DNA from: Helicostylum pulchrum
Lineage: Eukaryota; Mucoromycota; Mucoromycetes; Mucorales; Mucoraceae
DNA: 64,000 nt
Direction: 5' to 3'
NCBI GenBank assembly: GCA_025677825.1
Contig: JAIXMO010000076.1
Span: 1 to 64,000 of the forward strand
Under the pieces are notes generated by a model. That model was not told where the DNA came from and did not search any database. It worked only from the letters and a program-made list of their open reading frames with translations. How positions within the stretch are numbered: position 1 is the first letter of the stretch; each line of letters starts with the position of its first letter. Shown piece by piece: positions 12,858-26,594 of this stretch. A program made the translations under genes and the position numbers.

Positions 12858-14170
12858 ATGGCTACTGTAAATGTTAGACGTGACGTCCAAGATTCTTTTT
12901 ATCGTTACAAGATGCCTAAGCTTCAAGCAAAGGTAAAAAACATATAATATAAAAAGTGATAATAATATATACTTACACACATATACATAATAGGTTGAAG
13001 GTAAAGGTAACGGTATCAAAACTGTAATCATGAACATGGCTGAAATTGCTCGTGCTTTATCCCGTCCTCCTTCATGTAAGTTTTTTTATATTTTTTATTA
13101 ATTTTTTTTTAGTAGCTTATTTATTATAATTAGACCCTACAAAGTACTTTGGTTGTGAACTTGGTGCTCAAGTTAAATGCGATGATAAGAATGAACGTTA
13201 TATTGTCAATGGTGATCACGATCCCATTAAGCTTCAAAACACTCTCGATGGTTTCATTAACAAGTATGTTTTATGCCAATCATGTAAGAACCCCGAAACA
13301 GACATCATTATCAAGAACGATGAAATTGTTATGGACTGTAAAGCATGTGGTGCCAGAAACAATGGTGATATGCGTCACAAGCTTTCTACCTTTATCGTAA
13401 AGAACCCTCCTGCTGTTGCTTCCAAGAATGTTCGTAAGCAACGTAAGGCTGCTACTGCTCAAGCCAACAACACTGGTGAAGATGCTGATAATGCCAATGG
13501 AGACGGTGATGGTTCTGATGACGATATTATCTCTCAACGTCTTTCAAAGCAAGCTGCTGGTCTGAACATGGAGAGTAAGTTGGCTCTCGAAGATTGGTCT
13601 GAGGATACTAGTGATGCTGCTGTTGCTCAACGTATGAAGGAATTATCCGTCAAGGGTCAGGGTGCCTTTGCTGAAGGTGATGATGATGAGGAAGGTGGTG
13701 AAAACAAGTATGAAGCTTTCGGTGTTTGGCTCTTGGAGAATAAGGAAAATTCGAATGAAGCTATCATTGAAAAGGCTGAAGAGTTGGGTGTCCTTGATAA
13801 GTATAAGGCTTGTCAAGTATTAGTTCAAGGTATCTTTGATGATAACATTATTGCTCAAATTCCTAAGCGTGCCAAATTACTTCGCAAGTTTGTTACTGAT
13901 GAAAAGCATCAAAAGGCTACTCTTGGTGGTATTGAACGTCTTGTTGGTGTTGATTATAAGGATGCTCTTTTAAAGAAGATTCCTACCATCTTGATGAAGG
14001 TTTATGATTTGGATATTATTGCGGATGACGTTTTCATCAAGTGGGGTGAGAAGCCTTCCAAGCGTTACGTTGAGCGTGATATCTCCAAGGAAATTAAGAA
14101 GGCTGCTGCTCCTTTCTTGGAATGGCTTCAAAATGCTTCCGAAGAAGAGTCTGATGAAGAATCTGATTAA
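12858..14170 (+). CDS. TIF5: Translation initiation factor eIF5
   Basis: Three exons (12858-12932, 12994-13075, 13134-14170) give 397 aa. eIF5 is the GTPase-activating protein for eIF2 in the 43S/48S initiation complex. The N-terminal eIF2beta/eIF5 domain starts [20 protein letters not shown]. It contains the [11 protein letters not shown] segment and a Cys4 zinc ribbon ([10 protein letters not shown]... CKACGARN, about residues 100-130). The predicted Arg-finger R15 equivalent is in the DSFYRYKMP block. An acidic linker (residues about 165-190, 230-240) precedes a C-terminal W2/HEAT domain that ends with acidic-aromatic boxes ([18 protein letters not shown]). The length and the domain order match the family. 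The introns are 61 and 58 nt. The ATG at 12858 is preceded by a long T/C-rich leader, as expected for a highly expressed gene. Confidence 0.96.
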
Positions 14171-16294
14171 ATTACCTTTTTTTTTTTCCTTTCTAATTAA
14201 TTAATTAATAAAAATCCTACGTATACAACTTGAATATCATTAATAAGAAGGCACTTTATTCATATATAAAATTATCATTTCATGTAAAGACAGTTTTATG
14301 TGGCTTATATGAATTATACTATAATCACTATTTGGTTGTTCGAAAAAGAACTATTGTACGGCAGGTTTATTTTTTTCTTTTCACGTACATAAATTGACTT
14401 TTTTTGGCATTATAGAGTATATCCAGTATTAAAACCATAATATCAATTAAAATCTATTCTATGGCATGAAATCATATATAAATAACTCTTCTTACTAAAC
14501 CTACTAACTAGAAAATATCCTTATATCGTATACGTAACGAAACAGGAGATAAATCTATACATAACCTGCCTTGTTTTCGATTCTGATCTGAGGGAAACTT
14601 TACAGACTAAAAATATTTCCCAAGTAAGAGCTGTATATCTTTTTCACGACTTTTTTTTATTTTTAGTTTAACTGCATATTAAAATACCTTTACTTATAAA
14701 CATTACGCGTACATTTGAACGTGAAGGGGTTATTATATACATCTTGGCGGTAAAAAGGAAATACTTTGTATATATATATTTATACCAAGTATATCAATAC
14801 TATGTACATCTTGATGATAACCGAACAAAACCTAAAAAAAGATTATTTACGTGTAACTAACCAATGGCGGAATTGCATATAAACACTTTTTATGCGTTCG
14901 CCTTAATCAAGAGGATGTTTGCAGTGCCAAATAGTGATTTTTTTTTCGCAGTGTAGAATAATTGTATATCCTGTTTATCTGAAAGACACGTTCAAAAAAA
15001 AAAAAAAAAATGACGTGTGATAAATAGCTGCTGCTCGATAAAGCAGGTTACATCAAGTTCTGCATAAGTCACGTCAGATAGTACATAATCAACAGAAAAA
15101 TCTCGCGGGACCTTTCGTAAGTCTCTCTTTCTTTCTTGCTTGTTTTTCTTTTACCCATAAAAAAAACATATAATGCCATTAAGTACGATTGACGCTGAAA
15201 AAAGAATAAATCGGTTTAAAAAACATGCGTATTCATTTACCAATAAGCTGTTAAGTAACTCTAGCGGAAATAATTCTCTTCTGTCTGTTTCTTATTTTTA
15301 TACAAGTACTATTCCGATATATATATATATAAACAAAGGGTTGGTTTAAGTGGAGCGAGAGAAAACGTTTTTTTATGCAGATTACTGTTGCTCGACATCG
15401 GAAAAAGAGTTTATTTTGGTAATGTTTTTGTTTTATCAGTGTAAGTTATTGTCTCATGCTATGTTTATATGAAAAAATAAACTAACAAAAGTTACAAACA
15501 TACATGTATTTAGTTGTTCCATACATTAAAAAAAAAAATTAATGTAAAGCGAAGCTTTTTTTTTTTTACTAAGTTAACGTAAATATATATAAATATATAT
15601 ATATTACTATCCAGATAGTGGCAATTCGCCCTATTTTAGGAGAAAGTATCATATATATGTGTATTTTCTTTTTCTTTATTCGTCTTTTTACTCAAGCATG
15701 TATATATTTTTTTTTCCAAAAAAAAAAAAGGAGAAAGAAAGGGGAGGAAGAAGAAGGACGAGAGCAGCGGTAAAATAATGAGGAAGGAGTATTAAATGAG
15801 TAGAAGAGAAGTATTTTAGTAGTGATGACAAGAAACATTATTTATAGAGTACTAGCCTCTAGAATAAAATTGTTAATGTTGCATATTACATGAACTTTAT
15901 ACATTAAGCTTATTAAAATATAATAGTCTGTCTAAATATACATACACAAAACCCCAAATTTCCAAGAAAGGAAGTGTTGCAATAATAATTTCAGGAGGCT
16001 TACACATCGATTGTCCTTTTAAAAATCATATAAAATATGTGCGTTTTGTAGATAAATGGTATATAGACACCACCTTAATATAGTTTACAACTGCATATAT
16101 TACTATTGTTTTTTTTCCATGGTACGTGTATATAAAAACGTCCCTTAGTTATTATTATTTTGTCTTCTTTTCTTTCTCTCCCTCTATATTTTTCTCTTTT
16201 TATATATCTCTATATATCGTCTTCTTTTTTATACATATATACCTAGACCAAAACTAATAATAATATATTTATAGTAAATCATTAATTTTTTAAA
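14171..16294. other. 2.1-kb intergenic region
   Basis: No coding sequence recognised on either strand. AT-rich with homopolymer A/T runs, short TA-dinucleotide tracts (for example 15319-15332, 15583-15605), and CT-rich leader sequence just before 16295. A TGACGTG-like site at 15011 and CACGTCA at 15070 are candidate bZIP-type elements but are unremarkable in a region this size. Confidence 0.4.
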
Positions 16295-18922
16295 ATGGGT
16301 CTACTTAGTTTTACAAAGAAATCCCGAAAACAAGGGCAAGTAACTTCTAATCAAGCTTTTTCGACTACACCTCACCTCCCTTCGCAGGACAATTACAACA
16401 CTTCTTTATTCCCCCTTCCTGCTTCAAGAGATTTTGAAATAATGGATACTTCCGTTCCGAAGCAACCTGAAACAAGTTTGATGGATGATATTATGAATGA
16501 ACTTGACTCTGTAAAATCACTGCAAAAAAATAATAGCATTTATCAAAATCCTACTATTGTAACAAAAACAAATAATAATGGTAACAATAAACAAGGTAAA
16601 TACATTTATATATACTTCTCCTTCCTTCCTTCCGTACACACACACACAACTCCCTTTTTTTCAAATCGCTTCATATTGTGTTAAATATATATGTATATAT
16701 ATAGCAGGTCAAAATAAAGCGCCGGGACCTCTTCTTTCTTTTGATTCACCACAAGCTACAACTTCATCATCTGGTAATGGTTTAGTTGGGGTCGCCATAA
16801 ACCCTGCATCTGTAGCTTCTGAACAGCAACAGAAGACTGCATCTCGCAATATGCAACAGCAGAAACCCAAGCCCCTGATCAATTTCTCCAATAACAACAA
16901 CCCCAATATGCAACGTGACAAGATGATACCTCATTCTGGTGATACGGATTCATACTTTTCTAATACTGATAATGAGCCTATTATTACTAGATCGGCAATG
17001 CGCCAACATATTGGTGGAACAACTTCATCTGCCGAATTACTCAGCATGGTGAATGGAAGAAAGTCAATTACCCCTCCTCCTACTACTGTATCCTCAACTA
17101 CTCATATTAAAACTGCCCCCCTTGCTTCTTCTTCTCTTGCCACCACCACCACCAACGGTAATACCGCAACTAATTTGATGGATAGAATGAAAGAAAGGCA
17201 TCGACAAGAAGTACGAAGGTCTTTAAATAATTCTCCCTTTTTAGATAACCAAACTTCTCCATCTCGTAAAAACTTGAGCTCTCCTTCTATGCCTCTTATT
17301 TTTGCTGCTACTACAGATGAATCTCCCATGTCAAACAATAGCGGTATATTAGCTACTTCCTCCTCCCCTGAAAGACCTGCAGGTAAACCTTTAGTCCAGT
17401 CTCAATCATTTACCAGTCATGTTAAATCACCTGCTGCGCCTGGAATTAAACGTAATTCTGGACACCTTGTCAGATCTGCATCTGCAGCCGACGATATTTA
17501 TGGTAGCACTAGCGTTAGTTACGGAACTATGCCAGCTCAGGTAATTTTATTATTTATATTTCAAAACATTTAAGTCTAACTAAAACATTTTTTAAAAAAA
17601 AGTCTCAATCCGAGATAAACCTTCTTCAAAAGACAGCTAACCCTCGTAATTCACATCCTCCTCCCGTAAACAGATCAAGTTACCTACAAACAGGCGCGGT
17701 ACAAAGTAACAACAACAGTACTCTGTTCCAATTACAAGAAGAATTTTGTTCAAACGAAGAGACTTGTGTCCCAATTAAATCTCCATTAAACCGATCGATG
17801 TCGGCTTACTCTAGTTTCCCACCTCAGACATTACTACAACAACAATTTCAACACCAACGACAACAAATGAACATGCAACAAAAGATTCAGCAGCAGCAAC
17901 AACAGCAGCAGTTGCAGCATCAAATACAGCAACAAATCGAGCAACAACAAATACAACAACAGCTAGAACAACAACGTATTCAACATCAAATTGATCAAAA
18001 GCAATTACAGCTTCAGGAACAACAGAGAGTACAGCAGTATCAATTACAGCAGTTAAAGGTACAGCAACAACACCAACAATATATCAATCAAGTGATTTCT
18101 GAGTCTCCTTTAAAAGCGAATCGACGGGATAATCCAGCAAAGGTAATTGTCATGGGAGCTGAAAAACCAACTAAAAAAACACCTCTTTATGAAAGATCGT
18201 GTTCTCCAACCAGTTATAGTTTAAAAGACGATACAAGCGCATCCCAGATCATTAGTCCAATTACTCCTCCTCCTGAATCACCGTCTCCTCCTTTAACTCT
18301 AGCACCTGAACAAAATGAAAAAAACGACCAAGAGAATTTACTTTCTAATTCTTCCACAAGTACACTAGCAGAACAATTGTCTCCACCCTTACCTCCACAG
18401 CACGCTTTTAAAGATACCGTGATCAAATTACCTGCAAAGTTAAAGAGAGAGTTACAGAGTATGCAGATGAGTCGATCACCGTACTCTGTTCCAGATTTAA
18501 CTTCATTTTCCAACTGTACGGATACACAAGAAGAAGAGCAAGATAATTTAATTAACTGGGGTACCATTCAATTGTTCTCTACAGGTCAGACTGAACCCAA
18601 GACAGAGATTGAGCCACAGTACAGTATGTATGATACTACTAGAGTTGATTTCTGCAGTCAGAATATAATGCCTAGTATTACAATTACATGTTGTTCTCCT
18701 TCAGAGAATACATGCTCTCGTAGTAAACATAATTGCTACAAGAGACATCATCGATCGTCTTGTAGTCTTATCAAGAACTCTTGTTCTGCCTATTCTATTG
18801 AACCTGAATCTCGATGTCATCATAAAAGGCATCATCATAATAAACATCATCGTCATACTTGTCATAAAAGGGACTCTTATTCAAGATATCCTATTAATGA
18901 AGGCGAACCTATTCAAGTTTAA
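16295..18922 (+). CDS. PolyQ, low-complexity protein with His/Cys-rich tail
   Basis: Three exons (16295-16595, 16708-17540, 17603-18922) close in frame to 817 aa. No known domain is recognised. The first 450 residues are Ser/Thr/Asn/Pro rich and disordered-looking, with a repeated short 'LxNFS/LLSFDSP' flavour but no catalytic motif. Residues about 455-540 form a Gln-dominated, probably coiled-coil segment with heptad-like Gln/Leu/Ile spacing. The last about 60 residues are unusually rich in His and Cys with Arg/Lys/Ser (CHHKRHHHNKHHRHTCHKRD), compatible with metal binding. No signal peptide or membrane helix is seen. A long 5' intergenic region (2.1 kb) and C/T-rich leader suggest a regulated gene. 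The function is not known, and a scaffold or RNA-associated protein would be only a guess. Confidence 0.7.
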
Positions 18923-20444
18923 AGCCTCTCCTCCCCTTTCTTTTTTTCCCCCCTTTTTTTTTTGAAAAATAATTAATACAATAAACATATTTCAATTCTT
19001 TTTAAATAAACTGTTAAAAGATTTAATTGGATAGTATTGGTTAAAGTTTAAACCTTTTATTAAAGCGAGAACGTACATTAGCGCGTTTTATACGTAAAAA
19101 GAGAGGCAACTTAAAAAGATCCTTTTATTCGTCAATATAAAACTACAGGTAAATAAATAGATAAAATAAAAAACAATGCTGTATATAACAAGGGTGTTTT
19201 ATTGATTCTAAGCTTTTTTTTTCTTTCTTGTAAACTCGCCATCCTTTTATATAAAAAAACGATATACTTGTTTAGGCATTAATCATGTAAAATTTTCATT
19301 AAACCCCCGTGTATATGAGAGTGATCTGAGTCGAAAATGGTAAATCTTTTTTTCTTGTACCTGCCATGTTTAAAGATCAACTTTTTTGTGTGAGTATTCA
19401 ATTTTACAGATGTTTAAAATAAAATAAAGTCTCATGACTTTGTGTTTTAGCACGGGAGTAAATATACACTCACAGGTAGAACCTGTGCTGGTGAATTATA
19501 CTGATCTCAAGAATGAAATATGTCTATTAAATGTTTGGGTTATTTGGATCTGTACTAACCAAACTAACGTGTTATGTGACACTTGAGATAAAATGCAGCA
19601 AATTTTTGTTTACATAAAGTTATTTTAGGTAAACTAAATAGAAAACGAGGCTTAGGTGAAAGAGAGAGAGCGTGTGTGTGTTTTTGCAGTGTATATGTGT
19701 ATATTTAAAAAAGGAGTTAAAACGCACATGTGCAAAAGAATTAAACGGGCAGATATATTATTTTCCACTATTAAGAATCCGATAAAACTTTCTGTTTATT
19801 GGTGCATAGTATTTTAATAGGAGGACATATAATAAAACATTTAAAAAAATGTCTATCAAATAGTTTTTTTTTTCTTTTTGTATTTCGTGTGTAAAGCAGG
19901 TATTTTAGAAAAAAAAGAAAAAAAAAAGATAAAAAAAGACTTTGCACGCTATCGTTTTTTTTTTTGAGCAACTGATATAAATGCTTAATTTAAACTTGGG
20001 TAATGTTCCCCTTCATTTCTTCCGCAATAGTAATAAAGTAAATGCATCGAGTATGAAGTTATTACCACTGCGGTGATGATGATAATATAATTCGATAGAG
20101 TTGTAGTAGTCTAGACACACACAATGTGATAAAATGTGGTACCTTTTTTTATTCGTTTGATGAGTGAACTTATTAATAACAAAAAGTTATTGTTACTATT
20201 TTTATACTTGTATGTGTCACATACACAAGAGGAGAGAAAAGAGAGACAGAGCGAAAAAAAAAAAAAGTTTTTTTACTGGCATATTTCCCAATGTAACACC
20301 ATCACTTCTTTATTATTATTATTTTTATAGTTTTCTCCTTTTCCTCTTTTTCTTTCCTTTTTCCTTCTTTTTTTTCTTCTTTACAATTATTATTATTGCT
20401 ATTATACTTCTTCTTCTATACTATAATAACAATAATAACAAATA
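18923..20444. other. 1.5-kb intergenic region
   Basis: 3' region of the polyQ gene and promoter of the chitin synthase. No gene recognised. It contains several polyA/polyT runs and a long CT/TA-rich leader immediately before the ATG at 20445. Confidence 0.4.
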
Positions 20445-20808
20445 ATGGGGAAAATAAGAAAATCACAACTAAATGACACGAATAATATAAACCGAACTGA
20501 TCTATCAACTATCTCCAATGCTACACTAGAAAATATCTCGACTTGTTTATATGCTCGTTACGAATCACTCAAGGTTTACACAAGTATTGGTTCTCGTCAT
20601 ATAATTGCTGTAAATCCATTAAAGGAACTTTCTATCAATGATGATCAAACCAGTTTAGAGTATGTGGCTGCTTATAAAGATGCTTCCGGTAATAATCAAA
20701 ACTTGGAACCTCATTTATTCGATCTTATAAATCGTGTTTACTTTCATATGAGAAGAACTGGTAGCGATCAAAATATTATATTAAGGTAAATATCCCATAT
20801 ATAACTTG

Positions 20809-20843
<35 letters not shown>

Positions 20844-23800
20844 AATCAAAAAAAAAAAAATATTATATTATTATTTTAGAGGGGAATCCGGTAGTGGAAA
20901 GTCCGAAATCCGTAAATTAACTATCCGACACTTGGTACGACTTAGTAGCCATAAGAAAGAATCAAAAGTACAGCAACAAATTATAGAATCGCAAAGAGTA
21001 TTTGAAGCATTTGGTCAGTGTATTAAAGGATCTTGTTACGGCTATTATGGTGAAATTCAATTTAATGAGCGTGGTAGAATGATCGGTGCAAAAACACTTT
21101 CTTATTTTTTAGAAAAGACCCGTGTCACAGGTCACTCATCCTCCTCCGTTTCGGACGGTAATTTCAATATATTTTATTATTTATTGGCTGGTGTATCCCC
21201 AGAAGAAAAATCATTACTTCAATTATTCAATACCGAACCATCTCATTATTCTTATTTACAAAACTATAAAAAGCGTACATTGGATTTAACTCTAGATGGT
21301 GCTCAGTTTGAACAATTAAAACTTTCATTAAAATCAAGTGGATTAAGAAAAGAGCAAATAGGTAGAATCATTCAACTCGTAGCTACTATTCTTCACCTCG
21401 GTAACCTGGTCTTTGTGGACCCAGTTGGTACGGGTACACAGGAAGCTGCTTTTGTTAAAAATACCGAACAACTCGAAATCGCTGCTGATTTCTTAGGTTT
21501 AGATCCACACGCCTTAGAAAATGTCTTGACCTTTAAAACAACAATGATCCGTAAAGATATCACCACTTTAATCTTAAACGCTGAACAAGCTTCTCAACAA
21601 CGTCATGATCTCTGTCAAGCACTCTATTCTCTCATGTTCTCTTGGATTGTTGAACGCGTTAATAGCAAAACTTGTGTAGAGGAATTCAATAGTTTTATTG
21701 GTATTTTGGATTTCCCTGGTCTTCAATCTGGCGGTACAGGATTTAATCAACTTTGTGTCAACATCAGTAACGAACGTATCTTGCATTATTTGGAAGAATC
21801 TATCTTTGATACTGAGCCTGATATTTTCCGTACCGAAGGTATTGCAGTTCCTGATGTTACAATTGATAATACTTGTATAGATCTTTTGAGTCGTCCAAAA
21901 GGTATTTGTGACACCATCAATACAATGACCGACATATCAAAACGTTCCTATACTGATGCCAATATGATGGACTCACTCGTCAAATTCAACACAACACATG
22001 CTGCCTTCTCCATCAAGAATTCAGATACTTCAGCACGTCGCTTTGTTATTAACCATTATGAAGGAAACTGTCCTATCGAGTACTCTACAGATGGCTTTGT
22101 CACACAAAACAACAGTCAGATTTCTGTCGATTTCGTTTCACTCTTTAAGGGTGGTCTAGACGTACAACCTTCTTGGAACTCTTTTGTCGTAGATTTATTT
22201 GCAAACGTAAAAGTAGAAAACCATCCTAAACATAACTCTGCTATTGTTGCCGCTAGACAATCTGCAAAACCAACTAGAGCTCCATCACAGCGTCGTTCTA
22301 CTCGTAGAAAAGATGGTTTAAATAATGAAAAATCCGCTTCTGCTGCTGCTGGTGCTGCTTCTGCCTCGGGTGGTACCATTTTATCTCAAATCCAATCTTC
22401 TATGGACGAACTGATCTCGTCCTTTGAAGAAACTAAATTATGGTCTGTTCTTTGTATCCTTCCTAAAAAACCTGGATCCAAATCTTTTGATTCCAAATAT
22501 GTACAATATCAACTGGACTTATTCAAGTTACCTACTTTGTTACAGTTACCTACTATTCAATATGTTGAATCTTATTATCATCATGAGTTCTTGGAACGAT
22601 ACAGTCATTTGTTTCATGATCTTGATACCTCACGTTTACTTCGCTCTCAATGCGAGGCTTCTGCAGGTCTTATGAACTGGACTACAAATAATATGTGTAC
22701 AACTCAAAACAAGGTAACTCATATAAAGTACATTAGAAAAAAAACATGCATTTTTAATACCTCCTTTTTCTTTTAAGGTCTTTTTAAGTGCTTTTGCATG
22801 GCGTGAATTAGAAGACCAATTACGTTCTTATGAAAAAGTAGAACAACGTCAAGCAAAGGATGATACAGTATTAGATACCAACAGCGACGTAAATACATCT
22901 GCACGAGGTACAGATCACCCATTTGCCGCTACAGCTGCTGCAGCCGGTTTACCATTACCATCTCAGCAATACGCCCAACAAGACGATCAACGATCCTATT
23001 ACTCTGAAGACGAATCTGGCGTATACGTTGAAAACGACGGCTCGTACTACGGTTCCGACTCTTATGGATACTCCAACAGCAGCCAAGGTAAAAATGGGCT
23101 TGGATTACCTGCTCCTCTAGCCGCTCCTGTTGAGAACCTAGATGAAACCGAAGAAGATGAAAGTAAAATGACAGGCAGCAGAAAGCGATGGTTATTTTTC
23201 GTTTACTTTTGTACTTGGTGGATTCCTTCTAAATTCATGGTCTGGTGTGGTCGTATGAAACGTAAAGATGTTCGTATTGCGTGGCGTGAAAAGGTTACAC
23301 TTTGTATGTTGATCTTTTTAATGTGTGCTTTTGTTATTTGGTTTTTGGTCTTCTTTGGTGAATTTGTTTGTCCAAAGCAACATGTGTTTTCATCCTCCGA
23401 GTTGCAAAGTCATGGTATTGAAGAAGAGAAGGCCTACGTCGCTATCCGTGGTGAAGTCTTTGATTTAGGTTCTTTTGCTCCCCACCATTTGCCTCAAAAC
23501 TTGATTCCTACTGCCTCTGTTATGAGCTATGCCGGTAGTGATGTTACTGCTTTATTTCCCCTTCAAGTCTCTTCTCTTTGTCAAGCTCCCGATGGCTCTG
23601 AAATCTCACCATTTGTTTCATTAAACTATCAAATCAACTTGACTGATACTAATGGCCAATACCACGATTTCAGATACTCTTCTGGTAATTATAGACCTAA
23701 CTGGTACTATGATCAAATGAGAATGTTCCGTAAAAACTACAAGGTAGGAGATATGGGTTTTGAATGGAAGGCAATTTCAGATCAAGCAAAGAGTCCTACT

Positions 23801-26326
23801 TTAATCAACGGCATTCAAAGTCTTCGTACTTGGGCTGTTATCGATGACAGAATTTATGATTTGACCATGTACGCTATGGGCGGTCGTTTCGCTCGTGGTC
23901 CCGACGGCGAAGAAGTCCCTGCCAATATCGACACCAACTTTATGTCTCCTCAGGTAGTCAGCTTATTTCAACAAAACTCTGGCTCTGACATCACAAAGGC
24001 TTTCCATGACCTTCAATTAGACGCTGCTACACGTCAACGTCAATTGGTCTGTCTTCGTAACTTGTTCTTTGTTGGTTATGTTGATACCCGTAACTCTACC
24101 AAATGTCAATTCGCTACTTATTTATTGTTAGTTGTTACTTGTTTAATGGGTGCTGTCATCATCTTTAAATTTGCTGCCGCTATTCGTATCGGTGGTAGAA
24201 GAGCTCCTGAAGAACACGATAAATTTGTTATTTGTCAAATTACTTGTTATACCGAAGATGAAGACTCGTTACGTTTAACAATTGATTCCATTGCTACTTT
24301 AGAATACGATGATAAGCGCAAATTGTTGTTTGTTATTTGTGATGGTATGATTGTTGGTAGTGGTAACGATTTACCTACTCCTCGTATTGTACTTAATATC
24401 TTGGGTGTCGATCCTCAAGTAGATCCCGAAGCACTTTCATTTGTATCTGTCGGTGATGGTAACAAACAACATAATATGGGTAAAATCTATTCTGGTCTTT
24501 ATGAAGTCGCTGGTCATGTGGTTCCCTATATCGTTGTTGCTAAATGTGGTAACCCCCGTGAACGTCAAAAGCCTGGTAACCGTGGTAAACGTGATTCTCA
24601 ATTGGTCTTGATGTCCTTCTTAAACCGCGTTCATTATGATGCTCCCATGAACCCACTTCAACTTGAAATCTATCATCAAATGAAGAACGTCATTGGTGTC
24701 AGTCCTAGCTTTTATGATTTTGTATTGATGGTGGATGCCGATACAGAAGTAATGCGTGATGGTCTTAATTATTTGGTCTCAAGTGCTGTACATGATTCTA
24801 AAATCATTGGTATCTGTGGTGAAACTACCCTTTCAAACGAAAAAGATACCTGGGTTACCATGATTCAAGTCTATGAATACTTTATCTCTCATCATTTGAT
24901 TAAATCCTTTGAATCTTTGTTTGCTACCGTCAGTTGTTTACCCGGTTGTTTTACCATGTACCGTATTCGTACTGTGGACGGTAAACGTGCTTTGTTTGTC
25001 AGTAACGAGATCATTGCCGATTATTCAGTTAATGTTGTCGATACTTTACACAAGAAGAATTTACTTCATTTAGGTGAAGATCGTTATTTGACTACTTTGC
25101 TTTTAAAGCATTTTTCTGATTTCAAGACCAAGTTTACTCCTGATGCTCATTGTAAGACCAACGCTCCTGATCTTTGGTCCGTCTTGATCTCGCAACGTCG
25201 CCGTTGGATTAATTCTACCATTCATAATTTAGGTGAACTTGTATTCTTACCTCGTCTTTGCGGTTTCTGTTGTTTCTCTATGCGTTTTATTGTTATGCTT
25301 GATTTAATCAGTACTTTAGTTATGCCTGCTATCTTGGGTTACTTGGGTTACTTGATTTATACCATTGCCAATTCAGATGGTACCATTCCTATTATTACAA
25401 TTGCTACTATTGCTGGTATCTATGGTCTTCAAGCATTATTGTTTATTATGAAGGGTCGTTGGGAATTTATTATGTGGATGCTTGTCTCCATCTTGGCTAT
25501 TCCTGTCTTTTCATTCTATATCCCTATTTACTCTTACTGGCATTTCGATGATTTCTCTTGGGGTAATACTCGTGTTGTTGTTGGTGAACAAGGTAAAAAG
25601 AAGGCTGTTGCTGCTGACGAAAGTACATTTGATCCCAAATCCATTCCTACCATGAAGTGGTCTGAATACGAACAATCTTTACTTACTGAAGATCATTGGA
25701 GTGATAATTTATCCCAAGGAAGTAGTAGTGGTTATACTCATAACAGTCGTCGTAGTGGAAACCGTAGAGTGAATAATAATAACGCTACTTCCATGTATAA
25801 TCAAAGCGCCATGATGAATGGGTCTTCAGATAACATGAGTGCCTACTCACCTAGTATGATGATGCCTCTTCAACAACCTCGTGGCCCCGGTAGCGTATAT
25901 GATCATCAAAGTATGGTCATGCCTTCTTCTACATCCATGCCCATGATGCCTTACTCTAACAGTGTCAATAACTTGAACATGATGCCTATGCCATCCAGTC
26001 GTTCCATGGCCTCTTTTGCACCTGCAGCATCATCTTTCAATGCTCAACCAGGACAATATATCCCTATGCAACAATCTGGACAGTACGGTAATAACGGCAG
26101 TAGCCACTCACTTATGATGGACGGTTTCACTATGGGTGACAATACAGGACCAAAGAACGAAGAGATTATGATTCAAGTACAACGTATCTTGAGTACTGCT
26201 GATCTTACCAAAGTAACAAAGAAACAAGTTCGTGAAGAACTTCAAACCACATTTGGTGTTTCAATGGCCTCAAGAAAAGATTACATTAATGCTTGTATTG
26301 AAAATGTTCTTCAAAGCCGTGCTTAA
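20445..26326 (+). CDS. Chitin synthase with N-terminal myosin-like domain (class V/VII type)
   Basis: Three exons (20445-20785, 20880-22713, 22778-26326) give 1907 aa. The enzyme polymerises UDP-GlcNAc into chitin at the plasma membrane; the myosin-like head is thought to tether or deliver it to sites of growth. Residues about 1-615 form the head with an intact P-loop GESGSGKSE near residue 115. The switch I and switch II regions look non-canonical (see findings). Membrane helices follow at about 856-925, then a cytochrome-b5-like domain, another helix, and the catalytic domain with VDADTEV, EDRYL near 1492 and QRRRW near 1530. After the C-terminal transmembrane cluster, an Asn/Ser/Met-rich linker leads to a DEK-C domain (last about 55 residues). 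Intron 1 carries a (TC)n tract at about 20811-20841. The gene is complete, and its length and order fit the family. Confidence 0.95.
20811..20841 (+). repeat. (TC)n microsatellite in intron 1 of the chitin synthase
   Basis: About 15 TC units lie between the 5' splice site and the branch region of the intron 20786-20879. This adds length to an otherwise short intron and may be polymorphic between strains. Confidence 0.85.
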
Positions 26327-26594
26327 TAATTTATTCTGTATTTTTTCCATCTCTTTTTTTTATTACTTATTTTTAATTCATACCCTCTCTCTTACACACA
26401 AAAAAAAAATCTCTTTCTTTTTTTTTCTTCTGAATCATACACATTTTCATCAGGCTCTACAATAAACTTTTTCTTCTTTTTTTTACTAGATAATTTTTTA
26501 ATAGCCAATACACTTTTGGGGTGATATTTATTGTATGTTCAATGCTTTGTTTATAAATGTGTATTCTTTTGTTTTTGTTTTTGTTTTTACGAAA

